From the NCBI GenBank assembly GCA_903813345.2, contig CAIIXF020000008.1, forward strand, positions 1,809,341 to 1,873,340: 64,000 bases of DNA, given 5' to 3'. The notes under the pieces were generated by a model that was not told where the DNA came from, made no database searches, and saw only the letters and a list, made by a program, of their open reading frames with translations. The translations under genes were made by a program, and so were the position numbers. Shown one piece after another: positions 30,301 through 45,300 of the stretch; within the stretch, counting starts at the first letter, position 1; each line of letters starts with the position of its first letter. The stretch comes from Owenia fusiformis (Eukaryota; Annelida; Polychaeta; Sabellida; Oweniidae).

Positions 30301-33300
30301 CATTCATCAACAAGCCTAGGTGTTATTTATAAATCAATAGGTTAAATAGTTCATCAAAATGTGAATCTCTGCCCTATCAACATCCTGTACAGGTAGATTG
30401 TGGTATTCCAGATAATCTTTTATCAGGGCAAATGTCTGTCCTGTCAATGTTCTATAGTGCCATGTATTTTGTGGTATTCTGAAATACCCTTTTCATCTAA
30501 CTCTCTCATTTGTGGTATTCCAAATGGTTTTTTCATTTCCAATTTTGATTTATTTCAGTCTCAAATGATGTGGGATAGATTCGTCCATCCCACATCATTT
30601 GAGACTGAATGATCTTCAACTCGTATTGTAATGACTTCAGTATAAATGAAATGGTATTCTAGTCCTGTGATTGTGATATTGGCTCTTGATAGGAGGGAGA
30701 AAGGGGGTGTTTGACATTATTTCTTTTCTCTAGTTAAATTATACCATGATCGGAGCAATACCAGGTATGATAACCATGTATTTGGGATCAGGACTGATAT
30801 CAGAATGATATTGAAATGAATGGGATGTTATCCGGTTAATATCTATATCATACTGCTAATTCTGATACCATTCCAAGTTCATTTTCTTGGGAAAATCCAT
30901 CCATTTTTGAGTATAGTGCTCTCCAAGGGAAAAACACTGACAGTGACTCACAAAAGGAGTACCTAATCCTGTGTTTTAATGACACTTCTAGTCATTATTT
31001 TTCATATTATAACAGTAAAATACATGTAATGTTAATCATGTTAATAATGTTTCTCTTCCAACAAATGATTTTTGATTCCCTTGGATGATAGCGATATATC
31101 CCTCGGTCACTGCATTCCCTCAGGAAATATTGATATCATCTTTGTGATATTCTCAATATCAATTCCCTGTCAGTAAAAAAACTTTTTATTCAATGGTCGC
31201 ATGTATATACTGCCATTGTACAAATTTACCCTAAGAAACGTGCAAAATATGGTGAGGAGGTTTTAAAATGGCCATCCTTGTTACAAACAAAAAGATCTGC
31301 ACTTTATACTTTTGAACATCATTTTTACCAAATTCTTGTTGGATTGATTCCTAAGCAATTCATAACCATCGTGGTTCGTTTTGTTCAACCTGCATTAAAC
31401 TCCATTGCACGTTAAATGAGCTAAATAGCTTCAGAATGTGTGACGTTATGTCGGTCCCGGGGTACCTATACCTCCTTCACAGAAATAAAGATATATCAAA
31501 ATATATTACATGTTTTGTTTTCAAATCTTCAGAGTTGATAGATAATTGAATGATGTATCACTGGTAAAAAAATCAAATGTATTGGTCTATAAAAATCATG
31601 CCACGTAAAAAGCGTCCATTACTTATTGATCACCCCTCGTATGTAAAAAAGCATCCATTACTTATTGATCACCCGTCCTATAATGTTAAATCCTCAATGA
31701 CAAGTTTGCATCATTTTATGAATGGTTTTATTCATGCCGTTAAATTAGGAGTGATTTTGTTCTGTACTTGGATCTAGAGTCACTCACTGTACTGTAAACA
31801 TACATGGTATATACACGTGGTAGACAAGTGACTTAATGAAAGATGTAATTTACACTGTACAGTAAACATATATGGTATATACACGTGGTAGACATGTGAT
31901 TTAATGAAAGATCTAATTTACACTGTACTGTAAACATACATGGTATATACACGTGGTAGACATGTGACTTAATGAAAGATCTAATTTACACTGTACTGTA
32001 AACATATATGGTATATACACGTGGTAGACATGTGATTTAATGAAAGATCTAATTTACACTGTACTGTAAACATATATGGTATATACATGTGGTAGACATG
32101 TGGCTTTAAGCTAGTTCTTTGGTGACTGTAGTATGTTTAGATAGTAGAATTTCATTCATTAATTCATTTACTAAATGAAAGATCTAATTTACAAATAAAG
32201 TACAAAGGTCTATTACATTACAGAGGCAGGTAATGATAATCAGTACATCAGGAAGAAATCATTCTATTTTGCTTTGGGGTGATCAACATTTTCTGTCAAA
32301 CAAGTCTAATGCGTGGCATTTTTCATTTTAATGCGTAGCACGAAATAAATCTGTGTGGCGCAGTCAAAATTCACGTGGCGTGATTGTCACACACTTTCCA
32401 GTCAGGGAGAACACAGAAAACTATGAAGTTTTGAGCCCTGGTATATAAATATCATCATCTCTCATAAGCAACCTGATGAGGGTAATAATTACAAAAAAAT
32501 AACATCATTAATAAGAATGATATGGTCGACATTATTAGTTTGAATTTGTCTCGTTTCATTATTGTTCCTTGATCTTATAGCTCTGAACATTCTAAATTAA
32601 TAGAATAAATAATTGAAAGCAATCCCAAGTGATATTTACAGGAGGGAGTGTAATGGATCTTTAATTTCAATATATTAATTGAAAAGGGTTTCAATATGTC
32701 CAAGGAAATAGCTTTCACTTCAGCAATCAAAGATTTAAGTGAAGCCAGGAATTCACAAAAACAAATCCTTTTTAAGTGACCATGTGATGCCATGTTAAAT
32801 TAACACTAAGCTAATCTTACATGTTAAGGGAGAGGACATCAGATGAGACTAGTGCAGAGCATGCAAATGTTTCATTAGCTTTGAGAAATAACAGCAGATT
32901 ATCCATCAAGCATGGGTTAGATCTAATACAAGAACATATCAATCTTGTTTCAAAAATCTCAAATATAGATATATAAGCGCAAATGCCAAAGGGAAGGGTG
33001 ACTAAAAACTCCAACAGTAAAAGCAAACTGTAAGTGTAAATCTGTCATAAGAAAAGTAGACCCTATATATCCCAAAACCATGATCTAACGTAAAAAGAAA
33101 CAATGTCTAACATCCCCCTCCCCCTCTAATCGAAAACCAATATCACAATCCAGGACCAGAACACCAAGGGACATTTCATTCATACTGAAGTCATTACAAT
33201 ACATGTTGAAGAAAATTGAAAAAATTGATAGCCAATACTCATAACATCAAAAATAGTTGTAGATACTAGTACTCATAAAAGATTAGTATAAAAGAGTATT

Positions 33301-36300
33301 CAGTCTCAAATGATGTGGGATAGATAAAATCCAGTTTCGAAGTCCACAGGCAATTCAAAGGGTCAACATCCGTTGACAATCTAGATTACAATGATAATGC
33401 CAAAAACCTTTCATCATACCTGTGATGGAGAGGGAGTGAGGGAGGGGTCGGATGTTTGCTCAGGAACTCAACGTAAGACTATTTCTGACAATGACCTTAA
33501 AATCGTCTTAAAATGTCAGAAAAGTTCCAAAATGGAACACAGGTAAGCATAACCACCACATTAGGAAAAAACGATCAAGTGTCCAAAAATAATTCACCAG
33601 TAGTCACACATATATATAAAAACGGTATGGCCCTGAATGACTTTTTTTGAAAGGATCCATTGATGAAGTTTGTCTGCTCAGTTGCTCAATTTTTACTGTG
33701 TTCAGATGGAGGATGAGTGAAGGAAGATTTAATCATAACGGGGTTCAGTAAAATCATACATATAAATCATAAGTATTTTGTTCTGTTTTTTTATGCAGGA
33801 TTGGAATCATCTGGTCAAGATTTGAAGCTACAATGAATAGACTTAGAAACTGTGTCAAATGACCCCCTTACTTTGCAAATATGGCATATGATAAGAATAT
33901 ACCAGAGGGTCTAAATTTTTCTGAGGACATGATCCCTAGCTTGCAGTGCTCTGCAACATTGATGCTTTGCGTTAAACTTATTCTTTGAACTATTTTTTTT
34001 ATATTATAGACACAGAGCCTGGGCTGAATTTACATTTGTTGCCAACTGTAAATACAATAATAAGAATGAACCAATACAAATAATTTAATTAATACATTTT
34101 AAGAGAATATTATTCCAGAAGGATTAAGAGGCGAGACAAGTGTTGAAATACTTAAAAATAGACATTCAGTAAATCAATGAATATTGTTTAATTTTAGATT
34201 TTCTCAGGTTAATGCTCTGTGTGTACTATATGATTTATTATTAGAGCAGTCTGAAGAAATGTCCATGATTTCATAAGGGATTTGAAATAATCAAGATGTA
34301 TGCCATTTTGATCCCAGCCCCCTATTAACCCAAACACAAGTTCTGTTGAATAAAAGGGAAAGTGATATAAAAATCATATTAGTTACAGCAATATCATTGC
34401 ATCACTAGGCCAGAAGGAATCAAAGCCAGTCTCAACAGCGACTGGTAGTCATTCACAGCATAAGGAGATCATTAAAACATAGAGCAAAAGAAACATTTTC
34501 TTAACCAGGAAATGATCTGTAGCGGCAAGTACAAACAACACATGGACTAGATAATTTGTTTCATCAATACAATAAAAACAAATAACAATAGGTGATTTGG
34601 TACATGTAAAATTGGATTTTTTAGATGAATAGTATTGGCAGAACCAAATCATACATACTAAATAATAATGATTACACTTACTAAATTTAGCATCTAAAAA
34701 GACTGACTGGAATACAAAACACAAGGATTGGGGTTAATTTAGAAACATATAACTTTTATTTTGTGAGAATCTGCAGGAGACAAAGGTAAGAAATACTGAA
34801 TCATTACCAAAAAAATCAATTAAAATTTACTGATAAAATATCACATTACAGTTATGTCATGTTATTATGTTGTTTTTTTAATGAAATAATATTTTCAATT
34901 ACGCTTTAATGAAAATGGTATTATCATTTTAATTTATTAATTAAATTAATGTGACAGATTGATCCTAGTGAAATTTCCGAAATTAGAATTAATATTTGAT
35001 CAAATGAATGGTAATCCAAGATAAGCTATAAAGATGCAGATGATATTCCTCAACTTAAGCAATGTATCACATATTCCAAGGCTGGGGGCATTGAACCGTG
35101 GCATAAATCAAGTGTCAGTCGGCATTTAGGCTATCTACAAAAATAAGAACATTTTGATCTGTTTTATCAAAGAGTGGAATCTGTAAGGAACAAGAAAAAT
35201 CTCCTGAGTTGACGTTATCAATATTCTTGATTCTGCATCCAAATATTTTAGAAAGAAATTAAGAGGAATTAACATCATAACATAAATCAACCTAAAGAGT
35301 AAGTGTGTAATTTATTGTTACATATTTTTACACTCCTTATAATGTATCATTAGTTATTAGTTATTATACACAATACATAAATTAATATGGAAAGTTGCTA
35401 GCAAGTAATAATAAAGAATTCAAATTCAAAACTTTATTTTGTAAGAACAAAAGGAACTATTTGGAATCTATTGCACTTCAAAGAGGATATTACCTGTTTT
35501 AGGTGTTCAATTAAGAAAACCATTACTTGTAGAGTATATAATTTTGTAAAGTCATCTGGTACTTTTTTAAGTGCTATTTGTGAATTGTTAACAATAAACT
35601 GTAAGTAACAAAAGAGTGTAAGATGTAACATTCATTCATTTATTGTTAGTTTATATACAGAAACATGAATCATTGATTTATGAGAAAGCACAAAGGGCAA
35701 CATTTGAAAGCTAAATATCATAAATCCTATAGAATATATGAAGAATATTAAGCAAACTTGAATCATAAACTGTCTCTAGCCTGGGTGTTTAAAAAAACAT
35801 TTAATCGCATTAGATAAGAACCTGGAATAGTAAATATGTTAATTGAAAATTCAAAATGTTCAACTGAAATACTGGTCTGAACATTTCATCTCGTTTCTCA
35901 ATATTAATTTATAATAAACTGTGATGCTTCAAAACCTATAAACATGACCTATAAACAATATTTGTGGATCAATAATGGTTAAGTTGACATTTTGACAATA
36001 TATGTTAGATAAATTGACACGACTATTGGATACATTAGCACATCAGCATTTGGCTATGAAACTAATTGGGGATTTAACTATAGATTGTATTCAATATTAT
36101 CACTGCTCACTTTTCAATACTCAAAGGATTAACAGATGATTATATCTCATGCTTCTCCTATATTGCTTCATATAATTGATAAAATTGCTGAGACAGCATA
36201 TAATATATATGTAGAATAGTATATGTACATGTAATGCATATCAATGTGCTGAAATGAAACAGCTGGGTGATCATACTAGGAAGCAAGAGTCCATGTTACA

Positions 36301-39300
36301 TTGTTATCTCAAAGTCATAGAAATATCACATTCAGTATAAAAGGTCAAACAAGGGTTATTTAAATGGGTCAATGCTCAGGCCAAGGCCACACTTATGGCT
36401 TAAGGTCAACCTAAAGGTCAAACGATGATTTCTTTTAGGTAATGTCATGAGTTACTAGTTTGAAAAAAGGTTATATGGCTCAGTAGTTACTACCTTTAGT
36501 CCATGAATACTGTTAAGGACACTGTATAATGCTTGAAAAAGGTAATGTCTCCTGTATTAAAGGTACAGGGTGACACCAGAATTTTTTTTCCCAAATAAAT
36601 ATCTATATTTAGGAATATGATGATGTCACCGTGTTAAGTAAATACATCCTTGCTCAAATTCTCATTTTCTAAGTGAAAGCCACTGTAGTCAGATAATGGA
36701 AACAGAGTCCAGAATAGAACATATATGTAAGGAGAACACTATGCAGTAGTAAATTGGTTTTTGTGTTGGACACCCGGAAAACCAACTCCTTATCTAGAAT
36801 TCTTAGAAAATCAGCTCAGTGACTACTTTTTAATGTAAACCAGTCAATAAGCTGCTATTAATCAAAGTAAGTTGTTACCGAGTCTAGATATAAATCAACA
36901 CTTCTCTTAGATAATAAGTTAAATAAATCTCTCCTGGTTTAACCTCATCATTTCAGACAGTAATTGCAGATTGGATTGATGGATTCACTTACACTTTCTA
37001 TTTTAATAAAGCATTTCCCTTTGTACTCACTTCTAATTTCCTACAGAGCAATAATTTGAGAAATGAGCAAGCATCAACTAAAGAATTAGGTCAACATTGG
37101 AAAAACATCATCAAGGCAAATCCTTACATATAATCAACCATAACTGTATGTCTATTAAGCAAGTTATCATCAAATTGTCAGAAATTTTAAGAAAAATATA
37201 GTCTTTAAATCTAATTTAATCAGTCAAAATGATGATAATTATTTCATCTCTAAAGCCTACTATGTTTCTTTTGAAATGCCAAATTTTGATACATGTGCAA
37301 AAGATGGCACTGTTTTAAACAATCACGGATATGAAAGGGTCAAATCCAGAGGTAAAAGTATCCAAAACTCATAATTAGACAAAAATAAGTGAGGTTACAA
37401 ATGTATCCATATTTATGTTTACCATTACTGAAATGACATATTGAATGGTGTACATATTCAAACATGATTTAATCAATTATGGTCCCACTAGAGATGTTCT
37501 GAAAACAATTTGCAATGAAGAGAATTGTTCATTATCGTGACATAACATACAAGAAATTTTTAGATTGACATTTAATTGTATTGCATATTACAACTGTAAA
37601 TTTTATTGATTATTTTAGGAATAAGGACCGAGATTTTACGATTTATCATAAAATAGAGCTCTTCCTTACGATTCCATATGATTAACAGACAAGAAACACA
37701 ACTACACTGTATTTGCATTTATGAATTTTAGCAGTCATACATACTCCAATATAGACCAGTAAATCAATTGTTCTTGCTATTGTGATGTCACATGTCATAT
37801 TAGAATCAATAATAATATATTCTATTTTCAGAAAACGCTGACATTATATAATTTGAAAATCAATGTCAACGGCATAAGCCACTACCAGTCAAACCTAAAG
37901 TGAAACATACGTATGGGAATGGGTTGTTCAGTCTCGGCACAACTCACTGTGCAGGATGGTAAAGCTGACTGCGACAATAACCAGAATGAAGAATCACCAA
38001 AAAGGCTCACAAAACCTGACCCAAGGTGTCCCCTATCTGAGAGGCAAATATTTGCACTGTCAAAGTCGTGGAAAGGAATCTCAAGGAACATGAAAGACGC
38101 TGGAATGCTTATGTTCCTTAGGTACAGCCGTATTTTTAAATATGTTGCTTGCACTATCCTTCACAATCACCCTGTTAGTTAATGTTGCTTAAAAACATGA
38201 TTTATTTTGCATGCTTATAGAGACAATTGTCCTCAAATGATCTCTATCTTTGCTGCTATTTTAAAGAAAGATGTTCCCTAATGAAGTGATAAATTGTGCT
38301 ACATGCTGCATAACACATTGGGGAATGGCAATAACCTTTTGAGACCTTTGAATAAACAGGTGGGGATTATAAGCTTTACTACCTGATTGAATAACATATC
38401 ATTGATTAAAACACTATGATATTTTCTTGATAATGTTTCTACAGTTCCCTTCAACAGTTCTACTTTTTGTTTTTTTAAATGCTGCCCTGTGGGCTTCATG
38501 GAGAAAACATACCAAATTCTTTACTTACAATTACAAAATTCAACATTCAGCATGTTCAAAAGTAAAAGATGACATTAACTCATTTCACATATTTAATTGT
38601 TATTGCAAGAGAGATATAGAGAACACATATGATGGAATCAATGTTTTAGTCAATACTCAGTATTCTAATTTCCACCACTGGATAATAATCTGATAATCTA
38701 AATAGAATCTGGACTAAAACATGGCTCTATGGAATTCAATAACCATCATCAAGGACAAAGCAGAAACAATTGTAAAAACACACACAAGAACCCAAGATCA
38801 TACTGGTGCTAGAGAGAATGGGGAAATGGTAGAACAAAGTCTTGAGGGTATACATATCTTACAAATATATCAAAAGATCAACATCACATTCATCATATTC
38901 TTTGATCATATCATGTTTATATTGAGGTATAGAATTCAAACAGAATAAAATCACATTTACTCTTATTATCTCTGTTATAATTGTGGCTAGTTGAAAGACT
39001 AGACGAATGTCAGTCAGATTACGAAAAAGGATTTTTCTTGATTAACTTTGAATACACTTTTGTTTCAAAAGACAACATGGTTGACTTGTTGATTAATTTC
39101 ATGAAAACATGTATTACTTTATTACTTTTCAAAAAATTATGAATAGATGATTGCAGACAATGTCAGTCTTACTCTATTTCTAGACAATGAGTGTTATTAT
39201 TAAATCAGTTCTTTTATCAGATTAATATTGCATTGAGAAAGAGTAAATCTTTTGATTACAACTTCCTCATTTGTGTCATTTCTCGACACTCTTCCCTGTT

Positions 39301-42300
39301 TGGGATACAAAGGACTTCCACTACATGAGTGGGAGTTGACCCATAATCCAAATGACAAGGAAAAAATAACAAATATCTGGTTCACTGGAGCAGCTCCATG
39401 AATTCTCAGATATGAATTGATTTATATCTGGATTTCTTTCATACATGGGGAAAAATCAATTAATGCAGGATGTAATATGATACTATAAGGTAAAACCAGG
39501 ATGTGCTATATTATATCATAAAAAGTACAATTGCTAATATTGATACTTTTCTCCAGTACAGGGTGATCTAGCAGTATCAGGAATAGGAATGGATTCTGAC
39601 AATAGTACAATAATGTCATTTCGAGGGCAATATTGTGAAATATTGGACCGATATTGAACAAATATTTCACTCTATTGAGGTGAATACCTGTACATCTTTC
39701 ACAAGTGATATTCCACGAAGCCCGAAGGGCGAGTGGAATATCACCTTGTGAAAGTGCTACAGGTATTCACCGAAAATAGAGTGAAATATTTGTTTTATTA
39801 TATCACTGTCTAGCTAAACATCCCTAATATTATTAAGTCATTAAGTCTTCAGATATTTTTACGAATCTACTCGGTTCGTCTGCCATTTTGACTTAAACTG
39901 AACTAAATTATTTACACTGAACGAAAACAAATTCTTTGAAAATTCCCGGGAGCGTGGGATATCGCTAGATATCTCACGGTTGTCTTATCTGATTAGCATT
40001 GCCATTGAATATCGCCAGATATCCCACGACATGTGACCCAGTTTTGACCAATCATACTGTCGCTAGCTAGATAGTGATATAATAATTCACTATATTGCCC
40101 GCAGAAATGACGTTATTAGTATTATTACCACCGTTAATGACCAGGACTGAAACAGCAAGAAAATATTGCGCACTGAACGATATCTAATTTCCCGGCGAAA
40201 ATTGCCAGTCGTTAAATGCATTCTCTACCGGTCGTTAAATGCATTCTTGACCACGACTATGACGTCACATATTGCTCAGGTCGATATAGTAAAATGAATG
40301 CCTTCTAAACTAGCACTAAAACCCCTAGAACTGGCCCGGCAAGGTGGTAATAATGTGATTTGATATGCTTGACATTTAGTCAAAATGTCTCAAACAATCA
40401 ATCTTGAACCAACTGATCAAAGTATTTTTTCTTTCATCAATATTGTTGTTGCAGTGGTTGCTAGGGTAATATGACAAATGATATTGGACAGACAAAATTC
40501 AGTCTTAAAGTCAATAAATGTATCAAAAGGTCAACATCCATTTGCAAAGCTGTCTATAAATCAACGATTTACGATATAGAATCAAGAGAAAACCATCTAG
40601 TTTTATGTTTGAATAAATGTTTTGTACATAGAGATGCTATAGTAACAATGCTGGACAGTAATATCTTGGACATATCAAATATAGTATCAATGTATCAATC
40701 ATATTAGATCAAAATGCCAGATCCATTCCTAAAAATGTTTGCATAAACAAAACAAAACCCACAATTGAAGCCCACAATACCATGAATATGATATGGACCA
40801 ATCAGAATCAAAACATAAGTCTGCATTATTATGTCAAGGATGAACTAAAAATTCTAAAGTCTACATCTTTTAAATATTAGTGTACATGTAAAACTTATTA
40901 TCAGATATATAGTGAAGACCCAAACAGAACATATTAATATTAAAAATAATTTTCAGAAAGTATATTATGGACTATAACAGTTATCTATATTTACATTGTC
41001 TCATAAAAACTAATCTAGATATATATTATTCTAAATATTTGCTATTAACACTTGACAAAAAGTCAGATATTTATTTAACAAATGAGAGCGGAATTATTGT
41101 TTGTATCAAACAGAATGTATTCAATTGCAGTAATAGTTGCTTGTATTTCTACATGTGCAACAATCAAGCCTTTATTTCCCATTAATCTTTCCAGACAATA
41201 CACATAGGACAAATCAATAAAATATTTAATCAATTTTTATTCAGGTTAACCAGTTTAAATATATAAACCGGATATAGGAACCTGGACTTGTCTCACTTGA
41301 TATGATACCTATAGTATGTGCATGGAAGTTTGTTGAAATGCATATCATTATCGTCTTGTTTATCAAGGATATAACACAATCAATTGTTTCCTTTACTTTT
41401 GTATAATGAACACCCTGCAAGCTTTTGGTATATTAACATGCTTATGTTTTTATTCTTTTTAAGACTCATTTTAGTTTGATAAAATGTGCTGTTTTTAACC
41501 AACATGGCATTATGAATATTTTTCGATTAAATGCACCTTAAAGTAAAAGTGTCACTTTTAAAAAAGAGTATATCTAAATAAATAAATATCATAATAACTA
41601 TGATATATTGGCAATATTGATGATGTCATTGGTTGTACTTCTAAATTTGCAAGTAAACCCTATTTTTCCTTGGACAGATTGCTACCGACCTATCATCAAT
41701 CTATCCAATATATCATGGCTTCTTTGATATACCAAAAGGTTGCATGGTTTATTGGAAAGGTATACTTTCTCCTGGCCAAAGTAGGCAATTACTAATGAAT
41801 GATAAAGATGATACTATAAATGATAGAGAACACAAAGAATCCAAACAAACATACAAAAGAACAATACCCAGCAAACAATACATTTCCATATGAAATAGTA
41901 ATGAATTGGGTGTGTAAGTGAGCTGAACAAGGAAGTAAAAGTAAGTTGATTTTATGAAGATCCAATCATCTTAGACTCCTAACAACACAGGAAGAATCCA
42001 TACGTTAGTCTTCTATTCTGGCCGTTTAGACACATAAATCCAGTAATAATCCTTTGATTTACAAAGGCACAAGCCATTATCACCCATAATAAGCTCACAT
42101 AATGGAAATCATATAGGAAATCCAACTAAATCTCTTCCTATTGTAATAAGAAAGACATTCACCAACTTAAAGGTCAGTGTTAATGGTAAATGTTGAGTAA
42201 AAAAAACCAATGGTGTCAATGAAATTCTTAAAATGTCCATTATCCCAAATCTAAAAATGACGAAGAGAATGACTTCATTGACCAATACATCAATCAGTGG

Positions 42301-45300
42301 AATGACTTAATAATCACGATTGCTGAGATACATGGGAATATGAATTTATTCTTCAAATAATTTAACACACAAATTAGATATATTTTATCATATATAACTT
42401 GATATGTAACGATAGTTTTTAAAAACAGCACGCTCTTGTGATATTTTGCACCATTCTGATGGCGCGACATTTATGTCTTCTTATAGGGCACCTTCTTATC
42501 TGACCAAATGTTTTGACATCAATAGAAAAATGCTATTTCAAGTTTGTATTGATTTTATGATATCATCAAATGTAATAAGCTCTACACTTAATGAAAATGA
42601 ATGACCCTTAGTTAATAATATGATTCTTTAATTATTTCCCCCTTAAGTAGGATAAAGAAAATATCACATCTCCCTGGAAAAGCAAAGCTGCAATTCATCC
42701 AACACCTAAAACCTCATTCAATCAAGAATAAATGATGTTTAAGCATAAAAAATGAGAAAAGAGCATCATCATTTCATTACCAGTATTATGCATGAGAAAC
42801 CTTCATAGGATCTACGGTGTTGGTGTGTTTATTTTTTATCCCAAAATAAATACTATTGAATGAGTAAAGCAGCTAGCTGCTTTAGTACCAAAGAAATAGG
42901 AAAAGGTGCTAAAAATAGGATATCATTGTAATAGGAACACACGTGTCTGATATGAATAAAATACCAATAGTGCTTATAATTAATATCAAGATCATTTGGT
43001 TGACATCATTCCTAGGTATATTTGATTTAGAAAGAAACACATCTTGAGATAAAATACACTCATTTTATCAATGTCTAGTTATATGAAACACTGCAAATAT
43101 AATTACATATTTCTGACAGTTGATTAAATCAACATCTAACTGATTGACTTTCTCTCTGATTGTCATGTTGAACTCATTTTATAGGTGACTAATAATTCAT
43201 TTATCTCTTAGGAAGATTTGAGGAATGACAGCAATCATAACATCAGTCCTTAATTTGGTCGAAAACAAATTCAAGGATTCAACACAACAAAAGACATCCT
43301 TAAAACATATTTTTGAATTCAACACTCAAAACAACATCAATTGGAGGGGGAAGGGATGTATTTCTTTTCACGTTCAGATCATGGTTTTGGGATATAAAGG
43401 GTCTATTTTCTGATATGACAGGTTTACACCTAGAGTTTGCTTTTCTTGCTACGTTTCTTTACAGTTTTGCTCTTCTCCTTTTTGCCTTTTTTCCAAATTC
43501 TTGCACATACCCAAGTGACTCCAACAGTCAATCAAGACATCGATTTGTTTGGCCTGAGTAAATTTGTTCACCTGATGAAGTGCTTTGCCATGCTTCAGCA
43601 AACAGCCGACTCTATCACTAATCATCTCAAACAACATATAAATAACCCAGTCACTGTGGTCACAATGGCATTGATGGTAGGTAACAAAGGTTAGTCTGAA
43701 GACAAGACTAAACTTATATATTGCCAATTGTTTCCCAATGGTAGGTAACTGATGTTTCAAAGATGAAGCAATAAATTACTAAATGTTTTCCAGAACAAAG
43801 GATCTTCTTCAACCAGTTGATATTCCTTAAAATCTCATTATTCATCTTGAAATGACATCAAGGACTCGTTACTCTTCAATGAAAATATCCTTGGGATTGA
43901 AACAGATAAAATCTGATTAATTTCAAACAATAGATTGACAAAACAGGATACCCTGGAAAAAATAACAAAACGTAAAATGACCATAAAGAAAAATATGAAT
44001 TTCAATGATAGCCTGATCTCAGTTGGTTAAACAGGTAACTCTGGTCTCCAACATGCTCCACATGTATGTACAGAGTACTAAAGGGTAATTAGCTAAATGG
44101 TCCACAAATAAATGCTGTGGAGTGAGCTGGAAGGATTAGATATCACTGCACAATAAAACACAAGGTCCCTCTATTTGTGTTTTATCTTTCCATGGATTTT
44201 ATGTATTCATTGCATCTATAAATAATAGAATTACCTTGATGACAAAGATTTGATTTAGTAAGAGTTTCTTTCTAAGTCCCATGAGATGAGCAGTCCTGAA
44301 CAAATATGGGTAATATGTGTTCAACATCATTATATCCATGAATAATAAAATGTCCTTGATGTATCCCAATAGATCAAACAAAGTGCATTAATGAAAGTCT
44401 TAATACACTGAATAATGCAAAGATGTGAGCTAAGACCTACTAAGATTCAAACCAAGAAAAATTCCAAATAGTCAACATTATTATAACAAAAATCTAAACT
44501 GAAAATGATGAGTACCATATTGTCATTGAGGTATAAATTGTTGAACTCACCACAAAGCTAGCTGAATGAATGGGAGGAAATCATCAAATGATGGATCACC
44601 ATAATCTTAAAGAAGTGTGTTGCTGATTTAGAATTTCTAAATTCACCTTGGTTTAAAATAGTTTATTTTATTTTCAGATTATTTGAGACCAACAAAGAGC
44701 TGAAAAAACTATTTGGTGATCAATTCAACAAACTTGATACAGCCAGTGAGATGATCGAGAGTAAGACACTTGAAAACCATGCTTTTATGGTTATGTGTAC
44801 CATCGATGATGCGATATGCAATATTGACGATATTGATTACGTTTTAACACAACTTGCATCTGTTGGACGTTTTCATACTAAAATCAAAAGTTACGACGGT
44901 CGCAACTTTGAGGCAGGTGACTTTCAGGTGTGTTGTACAGTGTTTCCTTCTTTCTTGGGACAAACACGATCAATAAATTCATAAAGAAGATATTTACATT
45001 TGCTATGAATTTTGAATTCTTAAAATTAATAAGAATTCAAATGAAACAGAGATGTAGAACTTCTTGCTGTACTATTGATTATAAGTTAATTGCATCAAAC
45101 AGTCATCAATCTAACTATCACCCAATGTAAGAATGCTATTAGCCTTTGGAATGAAGCATTTATTTTATTCTTAATATCTAATGATACAGTAAAATAAGCA
45201 TATGATACAAATATCAAATACAAGAAAAAAAATATCATGAAATTATCTTTTAAATGTGTGGAAATTCTTTTTTTCCATCCATTTGAAAATAAACCACTAT

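Noticed and set aside
43225-43760. Overlapping open frames on both strands in a globin intron
   Set aside because: No recognisable similarity, mutual overlap, and no fitting splice structure.
44683-44695. Match of attatttgagacc in globin exon 2 to the dispersed hairpin-arm repeat
   Set aside because: Only 13 bases and within the conserved LFET codons; taken as coincidence.
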